Below, piece by piece: positions 11,601 through 18,741 of a stretch of DNA of 64,000 bases. Made by a program: the position numbers and the translations under genes. Numbering within the stretch: position 1 is the first letter of the stretch; the number at the start of each line of letters is the position of its first letter. The DNA lies in contig NZ_JACHXI010000010.1 of assembly GCF_014191985.1 (NCBI RefSeq), positions 62,001 through 126,000 of the forward strand. The letters run 5' to 3'. Under the pieces are notes generated by a model. The model did no database searches and had not been told where the DNA came from. It saw only the letters and a list, made by a program, of their open reading frames with translations. The DNA is from Azomonas macrocytogenes (GTDB taxonomy: Bacteria > Pseudomonadota > Gammaproteobacteria > Pseudomonadales > Pseudomonadaceae).

Positions 11601-12088
11601 TCGTCGTCATTCTGGACCTGCCGGGAGCCATTCGTGTCCGGCAGACGCGCATGCATCTGCCGCGCCCGAACATACAGTGGGCCTCGACTGCCGATGGCGA
11701 GACCAGTCGAGGCCGTCCGCCGTTGATTATGGTGGTCGATGATTCGGTTACCGTGCGCAAGGTCACCAGCCGTTTCCTGGAGCGCAATGGCATGAATGTA
11801 CTGACCGCCAAAGATGGCGCCGATGCCATTCTCCTCCTGCAACAGCAGCAGCCGGATGTTGTGTTGCTGGATATCGAAATGCCACGCATGGATGGCTACG
11901 AGGTTGTCGCACAGATGCGCCACGATCAGCGCTTGAAGGATTTGCCGATCATCATGATCACTTCGCGCACCGGCAGGAAACATCGAGAGCGGGCCATGGC
12001 CATTGGCGTCAACGAATATTTCGGCAAGCCGTACCAGGAATCCGCACTACTCGAAGCCATCCACCGACTGGTTGCCAGGCATGCGTGA
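5615..12088 (+). CDS. chpA: ChpA hybrid chemosensory histidine kinase
   Basis: A 2157-residue CheA-type hybrid kinase controlling twitching motility. P. aeruginosa ChpA is longer (about 2470). After a FimL-like N-terminal region, five Hpt domains keep a phospho-acceptor His: about residues 677 and 821 (HTLKGS), 1109 (HTIKGG), 1283 (HRLKSG) and 1425 (HALKGS). A sixth Hpt-like unit near residue 965 has lost the HxxKG motif. The CheA dimerisation and ATPase parts follow, with N-box NAVDHGIETPEQRR, DDGAGID and GRGVGLD. A CheW domain and a C-terminal receiver with phospho-Asp about 2086 (LLDIEMPRMDG) end the protein. A GGAAG box precedes the start. Confidence 0.95.
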   Translation: MSGIAAMGERPDYVALTWLKGEIGEALRQARQSLENYVEAPQDALQMRSCLSCLHQVRGSLQILELRGAVLLAEEMEQLGLALLEGQVAQRDEALALLIQAILQLPTYLERIQEVRRDIPLAILPLLNDMRAVRGEVSLTEPRLLLPAPEKTPPPLSEASLADLDSDDLPVVLRRLRQMLQTALIAVIRDQDLPGNLTRMGKAFAHLEKRCRNTPLSPLWEVAGGVVEGMLEGQIPNTPAVRSLLHELDKELKLLIEQGARGFNRSAPEALLEKLLLLVAKAASRTPAILALKARYRLDEALSDEVLAAQDRTRLAGPDRSTLRSAVSALCEELVRIKDSLDLFVRSGSSEHQAFSGHLVRLLDPLRRIADTLELLGFAQLCQIVRDRIESIRAMLRQPPPPDAALLMDIAGSLLFVEASLIGRVGFLEQSVGDEHSLPIADIAHIHRQVLKEVREDLAQVKDSMAGFVSSRWDHDRLQTVPELFNRARGALTMIALPRAAALIDGCDRYVRMRILDSGAVPGRQDLDTLAEIISSLDYYLERRCEDSVSQSDSILDMAQQRLQALNCEPTEEQLPVPASAYLPVASKEDSTPVAVPSEVDSIAASACAEEDEATSGDTQAGLLPAPETESLMDDELIRVFIEEAGEVLQTIGNHLPVWREKPGDKQALGELRRAFHTLKGSGRMVQAALIAELGWAVEDLLKRLIDGTVAASEAAVAVVSQATVLLPELLDEFAAQVQHPRSDVDRLIMQAQRLAQGLNGAIDSPDILAATAQGQGLDPQLVEIFCGEAETHLDAIDGFLARCAELLPQPVTDDLQRSLHTLKGSSRMAGIVPIDEIATPLEKLVKEYKNHLIPFDLADTELLKNALAMLRRGLVDLQAGKPLVPVEGTEELKAQIAALYLARQPEMAAGNGESAVVGAPAGKAGENPISQFVFRCMPLLQGLEEALASWRQEPEEGSHIASIQRDLVALRQAARLVELQPINKLSQDLLDLYEAARVREVPVDEAFLILAEQGHEALVCMLDQVVAGLQVTPYNDVANGLQALRHRARQAPEPAATSVEADTLDREMIAIFLEESVELLHDATQALERWRHDRQDHEALAALQRNLHTIKGGARMAEVRPIGDLAHELEFLYEGLFEQRIEASGELLELLQRSHDRLAIQLDELRANTPLDSSQDLLEAIQALRREALAKTAPAGDELPPMVDVVATDAVSDSHIPAPRLPDAFAEKSRDDDGDPQQEAALLRLFLEEGFVILESASSSLRHWIADPEAVHELEHLQQDLHRLKSGARMAGVRPVGDLANELEFVYKDLNSGHFSAGAALLDLLETCHDRLADMFYKLRAKRTLPDSLFLVEELRGFRKRPADPARVASSHRVASDAGDSDDADVLPVFIEEADGLLDALGSALEQWAGGADEALADMLRTLHALKGSAYLADQSGIGDLAHELERCLSAARRQADPRACGLLEAMQIGQRELGEALARLGNGADGSLAAPVPIPAPLAEPAEHLVTAASVRDPDLPASPKVLPFVQAAQEAARAAAAQRAPEEMVRVPAGLLEQLVNLAGETSISRARIEQQISDCNFTLNEMDATIERVRDQLRRLDIETQAQILSRHRAEGERSAREEFDPLELDRYSQLQQLSRSLFESASDLLDLKETLAARNRDAESLLNQQARINTELQEGLMRTRMVPFERVMPRLRRIVRQVATELGKQVELVGGNASGEMDRSVLERIIASLEHMLRNAVDHGIETPEQRRLAGKPETGSIKLELAREGGDILVILADDGAGIDIDAVRRKAVERGLLAANSHLADREVLQFIFAAGFSTAGQVTQISGRGVGLDVACAEVRQLGGAMSIDSYPGKGSRFVIRLPFTVSTNRSLMVCSGEDLYAVPLNAVEGIVRLSATDLKKYYRSDVPHFEYAGRRYELCYLGDLLGTGQQPALEGRNIPLPVLLVRSGESVVAVQVDSLSGSRDIVVKTLGPQFAGVQSVSGATLLGDGRVVVILDLPGAIRVRQTRMHLPRPNIQWASTADGETSRGRPPLIMVVDDSVTVRKVTSRFLERNGMNVLTAKDGADAILLLQQQQPDVVLLDIEMPRMDGYEVVAQMRHDQRLKDLPIIMITSRTGRKHRERAMAIGVNEYFGKPYQESALLEAIHRLVARHA

Positions 12089-13127
12089 GGATGCTTGCGC
12101 TGCGCGCATTGCCGTCATCGCCGATACCTCGCTGCAACGCCATACCCTGCAGCGAGTCCTGGATGTCAATGGCTACCAGGTGGTGCTCAATCGGGATCCA
12201 CAGCGTCTGGAAGAGGCCGACTTGAGTGCCTGCCAGGCCGATCTCTGGCTGATCGATCTGACACAGATCGAGGATTCGCTACTAATCGATACGCTGCTGG
12301 AAAAGTCTGTGGTGCCCGTGCTGTTCGGTGAAGGCGATGCGCCAAGACAGCAGTCGGATGAGTACTCGCAGTGGGAGCGGCGTCTGGTAGGAAAGCTCAA
12401 GCGTCTGGTCGGGGATTCCAGCCGTGCGGTCGGCCCCAGCCTGAAGGCGCTTTTCGAGGATGCCGGGCAGCCTGCCCGTCTGGAGATTCCCCCCGCGCTT
12501 TCCAGCAAGAGACTGCAGTTTGGTCAACCGGCACGTGAAGTCTGGTTGCTGGCTGCGGCGATGGGCGGGCCGGGAGCGGTCAAGGGATTTCTCGATGCCT
12601 TGCCGGGCGGCCTGCCGGTCGCTTTTCTGTATGCTCAGCATATCGACGCCAGATTCGAGACGTTGCTGTCTCAGGCGGTAGGGCGACATAGCCAATGGCA
12701 TATCGGTCCTGCACGACATGGCGAGAAATTGCGTTGCGGTGAGATGGTCGTGGTGCCGGTAGCTCAGGAACTGGCTTTCGGCAAGGATGGTTCCATGCAA
12801 CTGGGCGGGGTTGCCTGGCCCGAGCCCTATAGTCCGTCGATCGAGCGAATGATGCTGAATCTGGCGCAGCAATTCGGCGCGCATTGTGGCGTCATTGTTT
12901 TCAGCGGCATGGGCTCCGATGGCAGCAATGCCGCCGCTTATGTGTCTCGCCGCGGCGGCAAGCTCTGGACCCAGCAAGCCGATGGCTGTGCCTGCCCGAG
13001 CCTGCCGGAAAGCCTGCGGGAAATAGGATATGGCCTGTTCAGCGCTTCTCCACCGGGTTTAGCCCGGGCTCTGCTCGAGCATCTTGCGGAGCAGGCAGTT
13101 TCTGAGTTGGAGATTTCTCATGAATAG
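12081..13127 (+). CDS. chpB: ChpB, CheB-like methylesterase with a substituted catalytic serine
   Basis: CheB-type protein-glutamate methylesterase of the Chp pathway, 348 residues. Its N-terminal receiver-like half lacks the usual acidic phosphorylation pocket. The C-terminal esterase domain starts near residue 155. The His (about 187, in AQHIDARF) and Asp (about 280, in GMGSDGS) of the CheB triad are present. The triad Ser, found in the GASTGG motif of enteric CheB, aligns with Ala160 (AAAMGG), so the protein is probably catalytically dead. ATG at 12081 overlaps the chpA stop. pilK, encoding the partner methyltransferase, is missing, which fits loss of receptor methylation. Confidence 0.85.
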   Translation: MREDACAARIAVIADTSLQRHTLQRVLDVNGYQVVLNRDPQRLEEADLSACQADLWLIDLTQIEDSLLIDTLLEKSVVPVLFGEGDAPRQQSDEYSQWERRLVGKLKRLVGDSSRAVGPSLKALFEDAGQPARLEIPPALSSKRLQFGQPAREVWLLAAAMGGPGAVKGFLDALPGGLPVAFLYAQHIDARFETLLSQAVGRHSQWHIGPARHGEKLRCGEMVVVPVAQELAFGKDGSMQLGGVAWPEPYSPSIERMMLNLAQQFGAHCGVIVFSGMGSDGSNAAAYVSRRGGKLWTQQADGCACPSLPESLREIGYGLFSASPPGLARALLEHLAEQAVSELEISHE

Positions 13128-13590
13128 TTTGTTGGTTCGCCAGGAAGGCGAGGAACGCCTCGCCTGTCTGCTATTGCCTCTGGCTGATCGCCAATTGTTG
13201 CTACCCAATGTGGCGATTGCCGAATTGATTTCCTTTCGTGCGCCGCAGCCGGTCGCGGATCTGCCGAGCTGGTTTCTCGGCTGGATTTGCTGGCGTGACT
13301 TGCAACTTCCCTTGCTGTCTTTCGAAGAAGTTTCCGCGGGGCAGGTTCGCTTTGTCTGCGCGAACCGGATCGCCGTCTTGAATGCGCTGGGTGGACGAGA
13401 GCAGCTGAAGTTCATCGCCTTGCTGATCCAGGGGATCCCGCGCTCGGTTCGGGTCGACAGCGATCTGGCGGCTATCGGAGCCAAGCTGGCGCCGTTCGAG
13501 CTGGAGGTGGTCAGCCTGGGCGATGAACAGGCCAGCATTCCCGATCTGGCCGGGCTGGAGCAGCTGTTGGTCGATCTGGAACTGGTTTGA
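13120..13590 (+). CDS. chpC: ChpC, CheW-like adaptor
   Basis: A 156-residue CheW-like coupling protein (MNSLLVRQEGEERLAC start). It shows the weak CheW blocks LLPNVAIAELISF, SWFLGWICWRDLQLPLLSF and IALLIQGIPRSVRV. In P. aeruginosa, ChpC is an accessory adaptor linking further receptors to ChpA. The ATG overlaps the chpB stop by eight bases and has a GGAG box 7 bases upstream, so it is probably translationally coupled. It ends the cluster: no chpD or chpE follows, and the next gene, rsmE, is convergent. Confidence 0.85.
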   Translation: MNSLLVRQEGEERLACLLLPLADRQLLLPNVAIAELISFRAPQPVADLPSWFLGWICWRDLQLPLLSFEEVSAGQVRFVCANRIAVLNALGGREQLKFIALLIQGIPRSVRVDSDLAAIGAKLAPFELEVVSLGDEQASIPDLAGLEQLLVDLELV

Positions 13591-13606
13591 TCTTGCGATG
13601 AACCCT

Positions 13607-14326
13607 CTAGAAATCACCCCATAGTTGCTGGGCCACGGCCAGCGCTACCACCGGAGCCGTTTCGGTCCGCAGGATGCGAGGGCCGAGGCGGGCGCCCTGG
13701 AAGCCGGCCTCCAGGGCCTGGTGCACTTCCGCTTCGCTCAGTCCTCCTTCCGGTCCGATCAGCAGGGCCAGGCTTTGCGGCCGGGCATGTTCCGGTAATG
13801 GCGTTGCGACCGGGTGCAGGACCAGCCTGAGCTCGGCTTCGGTTCGCTGCAGCCAGTCTGCCAAGGCTTGCGGTGCGTGAATAACTGGCAGGACCGAGCG
13901 CCCGCATTGTTCACAGGCACTGATCGCGATTTGCCGCCAGTGGCTCAGGCGCTTGTCGGTACGCTCGTCGTTCAAGCGGACTTCGCAGCGTTCGCTGAAG
14001 AGCGGGGTGATTTCCGTAGCACCCAGTTCGGTAGCCTTCTGGATCGCCCAGTCCATGCGCTCGCCCCGCGAAAGTCCCTGGCCCAGATGTACCTGTAGCG
14101 CCGATTCAGGCAGGCCGGGCAAGGCTTCACGCAGTTCGACACGAGCACTTTTCTTGCCGACTTCGGTCAGCTCGCCCAGGTATTCCACGCCACTGCCATC
14201 GAAGAGTTGAACCTCGGAACCGGCATTCAAGCGCAGCACTCGCCCGATGTAGTGCGCCTGGGCTTCGGGGAGATCGTGTTGGCCAAGGGATAGTGGGAGA
14301 TCGACGAAGAAGCGGGAAAGACGCAT
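13607..14326 (-). CDS. rsmE: 16S rRNA (uracil-1498-N3)-methyltransferase
   Basis: RsmE methylates N3 of U1498 in 16S rRNA using S-adenosylmethionine. The 239-residue product has the family length and motifs. It opens MRLSRFFVDLPL with a PUA-like N-terminal domain, followed by a SPOUT methyltransferase fold with the knot region LLIGPEGGLSEAEV and LGPRILRTETAPVVAL. In many Pseudomonas genomes rsmE lies between bioA and the Chp genes, as here. Confidence 0.95.
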   Translation of the reverse strand: MRLSRFFVDLPLSLGQHDLPEAQAHYIGRVLRLNAGSEVQLFDGSGVEYLGELTEVGKKSARVELREALPGLPESALQVHLGQGLSRGERMDWAIQKATELGATEITPLFSERCEVRLNDERTDKRLSHWRQIAISACEQCGRSVLPVIHAPQALADWLQRTEAELRLVLHPVATPLPEHARPQSLALLIGPEGGLSEAEVHQALEAGFQGARLGPRILRTETAPVVALAVAQQLWGDF

Positions 14327-14370
14327 ATGAAAGGGCTACAGGCTTTAGATAGGGGGCTGCAAGCTTAACT

Positions 14371-14412
14371 CTTGCAGCTTGCAGCTTGCAGCTTGCAGCT
14401 TGCAGCTTGCAG
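14371..14412. repeat. Six perfect tandem copies of CTTGCAG
   Basis: A 42-base array of the heptamer CTTGCAG lies between the start of rsmE and the end of bioA (both minus strand). A closely related array of four CTTGAAG units lies at 60599-60626 between metF and ahcY. Unit length and the CTTG-AG core are shared, with one base different. Confidence 0.9.
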
Positions 14413-14419
14413 TCCTCTT

Positions 14420-15826
14420 CTAGCCTGGATCGCGGTGTCCCGGATAGCGGCCCATGTCTACCCGTGTACTGGCGCTTTTCCGGGTGGCGAGGTCGATTCC
14501 CTTGGTAGCGACCTCGGCGAGAAAGTCGATCTGGTCGGGGGTAATGACATAAGGCGGCAACAAATAAACCACGTTGCCCAGCGGTCGCAGCAGGGCGCCG
14601 CGCTCCAAAGCATGCTGGTAGACCGTCATGCCCCGTCGTTCCTGCCAGGGATAAGGCGTTTTGCTGGCCTTGTCCTGCACCATCTCGATGGCCAGGACCA
14701 TGCCAGTCTGGCGTACTTCTGCCACGTGGGGATGCTCGGCCAGGTGTGCGCAGGCTTGCCCCATATGCGCAGCCAGTGCCCGGTTCGCCTCGATAACGCC
14801 ATCCTGCTCGAAGATATCCAGGGTCGCCAGTGCGGCTGCGCAAGCCAGAGGGTTACCGGTGTAGGTATGCGAATGCAGGAAGGCGCGCAGCGTGGTGTAG
14901 TCGTCGTAGAACGCCTGGTACAGCTCGTTGGTAGTAAGCACTGCGGCCATCGGTAGATAGCCACCGGTCAAGGCTTTGGACAGAACCAGGAAATCCGGCG
15001 TGATGCCAGCCTGTTCACAGGCGAACAGTGTGCCGGTACGGCCGAAGCCGACCGCGATCTCGTCGTGGATCAGATGTACGCGATAGCGGGTGCAGGCTTC
15101 ACGCAGCAATTGCAGGTAAACCGGGTGGTACATGCGCATGCCGCCGGCACCCTGGATCAGCGGTTCCACGATCACGGCCGCGATTTCGTGATGGTGCTCG
15201 GCAAGACACTGTTCCATGTGGCTGAACATGTTGCGTGAGTGTTCTGCCCAGTCCATGCCTTCCGGTCGCAGGTAGCAGTCCGGGCTCGCCACCTTGAGGG
15301 TATCCAGCAGCAGCGGTTTGTAGATGTCGGTGAACAGCGCCACGTCGCCCACCGACATGGCCGCCACGGTTTCGCCGTGATAGCTGTTGGTCAGCGTGAC
15401 GAAGCGTTTCTTTTGTGCGTGACCGCTGTTGCGCCAGTAGTGATAGCTCATCTTCAGCGCGACTTCGATCCCGGAAGAGCCGTTGTCGGCATAGAAGGCG
15501 CGGGAGAGCCCCGGTGGAGCGAGTTGCAGCAGCCGTTCGGACAGCTCGATCACAGGCGCATGGCTGAAGCCGGCGAGCATCACGTGTTCGAGATTTTCCA
15601 GTTGTCCGCGGATGCGCGCATTGATGCGCGGGTTGGCGTGGCCGAAGACATTGACCCACCATGAGCTCACTGCATCCAGATAACGCTTGCCGTCGAAATC
15701 TTCCAGCCAGACGCCTTCCCCACGCCGAATCGGGATTAAGGGCAACTGCTCGTGATCCTTCATTTGCGTGCAGGGATGCCAGACAACAGCCAGGTCGCGT
15801 TGCATCCAGGCGTGATTTCGACTCAT
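14420..15826 (-). CDS. bioA: Adenosylmethionine-8-amino-7-oxononanoate aminotransferase
   Basis: Class III PLP-dependent aminotransferase that makes 7,8-diaminopelargonic acid in biotin synthesis, using S-adenosylmethionine as amino donor. It has 468 residues from MSRNHAWMQRDL. Motifs include VWHPCTQMKDHE, the SSWWVNVFGH substrate region, ADNGSSGIEVALKMSYHYW, the HDEIAVGFGRTG cofactor loop and the LSKALTGGYLPMA Schiff-base Lys. The start at 15826 has an AAGGAG box about 8 bases upstream; an ATG two codons earlier is too close to it. Confidence 0.95.
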   Translation of the reverse strand: MSRNHAWMQRDLAVVWHPCTQMKDHEQLPLIPIRRGEGVWLEDFDGKRYLDAVSSWWVNVFGHANPRINARIRGQLENLEHVMLAGFSHAPVIELSERLLQLAPPGLSRAFYADNGSSGIEVALKMSYHYWRNSGHAQKKRFVTLTNSYHGETVAAMSVGDVALFTDIYKPLLLDTLKVASPDCYLRPEGMDWAEHSRNMFSHMEQCLAEHHHEIAAVIVEPLIQGAGGMRMYHPVYLQLLREACTRYRVHLIHDEIAVGFGRTGTLFACEQAGITPDFLVLSKALTGGYLPMAAVLTTNELYQAFYDDYTTLRAFLHSHTYTGNPLACAAALATLDIFEQDGVIEANRALAAHMGQACAHLAEHPHVAEVRQTGMVLAIEMVQDKASKTPYPWQERRGMTVYQHALERGALLRPLGNVVYLLPPYVITPDQIDFLAEVATKGIDLATRKSASTRVDMGRYPGHRDPG

Positions 15827-15991
15827 GAGCATTTCTCCTTGCAGTGGGGCCGCAGACTAGCAGAGGTACCTTGATCAAGTGATGGTGGATTTGTCATATC
15901 CAATTGATCGGTGTTTCTCAGCGAAATAATCCGTCTTTACCCGATAGATTTGCCGCTAGGCTTTTCCCAATTCATGCAGGAGTCGCTCGCG

Positions 15992-16564
15992 ATGCAATGG
16001 CGTAATTCAACTGATAGCTATGGGCTGATTGGCAGGCTGTTGCACTGGCTGGTTGCCGTTACGGTATTCGGCCTGTTTGGCCTGGGTATCTGGATGCGCG
16101 GGCTCGACTATTACAGCAGTTGGTACCGTGCGGCTCCGGAGATCCACAAGAGCATCGGCATGCTGCTCTTTGGCCAGATGCTGGTGCGAGTCGCCTGGCG
16201 TTTTTTCAGCCCGGGACCGGCGCCGTTGGCCAGCCATGGCAGCCTGGTGCAGGTCGCGACCAGGCTTATGCACGAGCTGCTCTATCTCGGGCTGTTTGCC
16301 GTGATGATTGCCGGCTACCTCATTTCCACCGCCGATGGTCGTTCTATCGAGGTATTCGGCTGGTTCGCAGTGCCGGCTTCGGTCACCTCGCTTGCCAATC
16401 AGGCGGATTTGGCCGGAATGATCCATAAATACCTGGCTTGGCTGCTCGTTATCCTGGCTGCACTGCATGCTCTGGCCGCTCTCAAGCACCACTTCATCGA
16501 TCGTGACTCGACCCTGCTGCGGATGGCAGGCCGAGTATCGAAGGCTCAAGTTTCGATCCGCTAA
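15992..16564 (+). CDS. Cytochrome b561 family membrane protein
   Basis: A four-helix cytochrome b561 (YodB/CybB-like) of 190 residues. Paired His ligands lie in successive membrane helices: HWLVAV near residue 18, HKSIGMLLFGQ, MHELLYLGLFAVMIAGY and HKYLAWLLVILAALHALAALKHHF. Such proteins are di-heme b-type electron carriers of the inner membrane, often paired with a YceI protein as here. The ATG at 15992 has a GGAG box. The yceI start is only about 20 bases downstream, so the two are probably one transcript. Confidence 0.9.
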   Translation: MQWRNSTDSYGLIGRLLHWLVAVTVFGLFGLGIWMRGLDYYSSWYRAAPEIHKSIGMLLFGQMLVRVAWRFFSPGPAPLASHGSLVQVATRLMHELLYLGLFAVMIAGYLISTADGRSIEVFGWFAVPASVTSLANQADLAGMIHKYLAWLLVILAALHALAALKHHFIDRDSTLLRMAGRVSKAQVSIR

Positions 16565-16583
16565 TCACTAAGGAGAAACTGTA

Positions 16584-17159
16584 ATGTTGAAAAAAAGGTT
16601 TATCGCTCTGGCTCTGGCTTCCACCCTGTTTGGCGGGCAAGCGCTGGCTGCCGATTATGTGATCGACAAGGAGGGCCAGCACGCTTTCGTCAATTTCAAG
16701 ATCAGCCATCTGGGGTTCAGCTGGCTATACGGTACCTTCAAGGATTTTGACGGTACCTTCAGCTTCGATGCGGACAAGCCGGAAGCCAGCAAGGTCAAGG
16801 TCAATCTGCAGACCGCCAGTGTCGACAGCAATCATGCCGAGCGTGACAAGCACTTGCGCAGCCCTGATTTTCTCAACGTTGCGGCACATCCGACGGCAAC
16901 GTTCGAATCCACTTCGGTCAAGTCTACCGGCAAGAATACGGCCGATATCGCCGGCAACCTGACCTTGAACGGCGTTACCAAGCCAATCGTGATCGCTGCG
17001 CATTTTTTGGGTGAAGGCAAGGATCCATGGGGCGGATATCGTGCCGGATTCGAAGGGAACACGACACTCAAGCTGAAGGATTTCGCTATCGAGAAGGATC
17101 TTGGCCCGGCCTCGCAGACAGTGGAGCTGATCTTATCCATCGAAGGGGTTCGACAGTAG
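16584..17159 (+). CDS. YceI family periplasmic lipid-binding protein
   Basis: A 191-residue secreted protein: a Lys-rich start, a hydrophobic core and an AxA-type cleavage site after GGQALA, then a YceI beta-barrel. Family motifs include [38 protein letters not shown] and the FTLNGVTK-like [11 protein letters not shown]. YceI proteins bind polyisoprenoid lipids in a lipocalin-like barrel; the physiological role is unclear. An AAGGAG box precedes the ATG, and a strong hairpin follows the stop. Confidence 0.93.
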   Translation: MLKKRFIALALASTLFGGQALAADYVIDKEGQHAFVNFKISHLGFSWLYGTFKDFDGTFSFDADKPEASKVKVNLQTASVDSNHAERDKHLRSPDFLNVAAHPTATFESTSVKSTGKNTADIAGNLTLNGVTKPIVIAAHFLGEGKDPWGGYRAGFEGNTTLKLKDFAIEKDLGPASQTVELILSIEGVRQ

Positions 17160-17185
17160 ATTTTCGATAGGTTGGTTTTCGTGAA

Positions 17186-17212
17186 ACAACGCCGGCCCGG
17201 AGCCGGCGTTGT
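17186..17212 (+). terminator. Hairpin after yceI
   Basis: A perfect 11-bp stem (ACAACGCCGGC paired with GCCGGCGTTGT) closes a five-base loop about 27 bases after the yceI stop. A short CTTTTT run occurs just downstream, consistent with an intrinsic terminator. Confidence 0.75.
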
Positions 17213-17219
17213 GCTTTCC

Positions 17220-17586
17220 AGCCTTTTTATATGTGCGGTCATTGGCCGCATATTTAGGGCTGAATTGGGTTCAGGACCTTCGCTAAGGTGCGGATTGCCT
17301 GCTACATACCGATTTTGGAAAAGTTTTTATAGCCCCTTTTCATAACCATTAGAGCAATCGTGTTATTGCATAAGATATTGATTTTAATGTTTTTATTTTT
17401 TAATGGTAACGAGTTTTTTTATAAGAGACTGATTCTTATTGATAAACGTGCAAGAGCATGATTGCACTGATATGACCAAGAGATTGGTTTACAGACAATT
17501 ATGGATGTAAGTATATTTCAGCAGTTCTTCCCACTCCTGGTAGAAATTCGTTCCACGCTAAGGTCCGCCTGCCCAAGAGGTTCTCC
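17220..17586 (+). promoter_or_regulatory. AT-rich ttgABC promoter region with a TtgR-type operator at 17488-17516
   Basis: The spacer before ttgA is AT-rich and holds no gene I can support. At 17488-17511 it has TTTACA, 12 bases, then TGTAAG, followed by TATATTTC. This closely resembles the TtgR operator of P. putida ttgABC as I remember it (TTTACA...ATGTAAGTATATTCC). TtgR is a TetR-family repressor released by antibiotics and flavonoids. No ttgR gene is adjacent in this window, although it is divergently encoded next to ttgABC in P. putida. The match is from memory and should be aligned. Confidence 0.65.
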
Positions 17587-18732
17587 ATGACATCCATCAA
17601 GTCGGCATGCGCTGCACTGGTCTCTATTGCAGCTGCTGTGTTCATGCTCAGCGCATGTCGGGAGCAGGAAGCTGCACAAACCCAGCAAAAACCGGCCCCG
17701 CAAGTTGGTATCGTCGTTCTGAAATCCGAGCCCGTCGCCCTTACGTCCGATTTACCGGGGCGGACTCAGGCCTATCGGGTCGCCCAAGTCCGTCCGCAAG
17801 TCGATGGTATTGTTCAGAAACGGCTGTTTACCGAAGGTACAGAGGTCAAGGCGGGCCAACAGCTCTATCAGATCGACCCGTCGATGTATAATGCGGTGCT
17901 CAAGAGCGCCAGTGCGACCCTGGCTTCCACCAAAGCCCTGACCGAGCGCTATTCGGCATTGGTCAAGCAGCAGGCGGTGAGCCGACAATCCTATGACGAT
18001 GCTCGTGCCTCCATGCTGCAGGCCGAAGCCTCGGTCGAACAAGCGCGTATCAACCTTCGCTATACCAAGGTCATGGCACCTATCACTGGGCGAATCGATC
18101 GCTCGCTGGTTACCGAGGGAGCTCTGGTCAGTAGCCGTCAGGACCAGGCATTGGCCATCATCTATCAGCTTGATCCCATTTATGTGGACGTGACCCAGCC
18201 GTCGCGCGAGTTGCTGCGCCTGCGCCGCGATTTCAACGAAGGACGCTTGCAGAAAGCTAGCGACCATGCGGCCCGGATCACCTTGACTCTTGAGGATGGT
18301 ACCCAGTACCAGCAGGAAGGAACCCTGGAATTCGCCGAAGTGTCGGTCGATCAGGGAACCGGCTCGGTAACCGTGCGCGCAATCTTTCCTAATCCCGAGC
18401 GTACCTTGCTGCCCGGTATGTTTGTTTACGCCAAATTGGTCGAGGGCGTGCAGGAACAGGCAATTCTGGCGCCGCAGCAAGGTATTACGCATGACACTAA
18501 AGGCAATGCGGTTGCCATGGTGGTCAATGCCGAGAACAAGGTCGAATCGCGCCCAGTCGTTACTGGACGCACGGTAGGTAACCGCTGGCTGATTCTCGAT
18601 GGGTTGAAAGAGGGGGATCGGCTGATCACCGAAGGTCTGCAGTACATCAAGCCGGGAGCGGAGGTCAAGGCCGTTCCCGCCACCAATGTCGCGGGCTCTG
18701 CAACCGAGCCGCCACGCAAGCAAGAAGGCTGA
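17587..18732 (+). CDS. ttgA: RND efflux periplasmic adaptor (TtgA/MexA type)
   Basis: Membrane fusion protein linking an RND pump to its outer-membrane channel. It has 381 residues. A lipoprotein signal ends in MLSAC, so Cys at about residue 24 is the lipidation site. The barrel-sandwich half motif is VRPQVDGIVQKRLFTEGTEVKAGQQLYQIDP, a coiled-coil hairpin follows (SASATLASTKALTERY...), and then TKVMAPITGRI. First gene of a three-gene operon ending with ttgC. By sequence it is close to both TtgA and MexA; I chose ttg because of the upstream operator. Confidence 0.88.
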   Translation: MTSIKSACAALVSIAAAVFMLSACREQEAAQTQQKPAPQVGIVVLKSEPVALTSDLPGRTQAYRVAQVRPQVDGIVQKRLFTEGTEVKAGQQLYQIDPSMYNAVLKSASATLASTKALTERYSALVKQQAVSRQSYDDARASMLQAEASVEQARINLRYTKVMAPITGRIDRSLVTEGALVSSRQDQALAIIYQLDPIYVDVTQPSRELLRLRRDFNEGRLQKASDHAARITLTLEDGTQYQQEGTLEFAEVSVDQGTGSVTVRAIFPNPERTLLPGMFVYAKLVEGVQEQAILAPQQGITHDTKGNAVAMVVNAENKVESRPVVTGRTVGNRWLILDGLKEGDRLITEGLQYIKPGAEVKAVPATNVAGSATEPPRKQEG

Positions 18733-18741
18733 GGGCCGAGC

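Noticed and set aside
9776-11983. Minus-strand open frame of 735 codons across chpA
   Set aside because: Antisense to the conserved CheA, CheW and receiver domains of ChpA; low-complexity translation and no ribosome binding site.
14371-14412. Heptamer array as a CRISPR
   Set aside because: Units are 7 bases with no spacers and no cas genes; it is a simple tandem repeat.
17220-17480. Remnant of a divergent ttgR repressor gene in the AT-rich spacer
   Set aside because: No reading frame with TetR-like helices can be seen on either strand; the region is too short and AT-rich.
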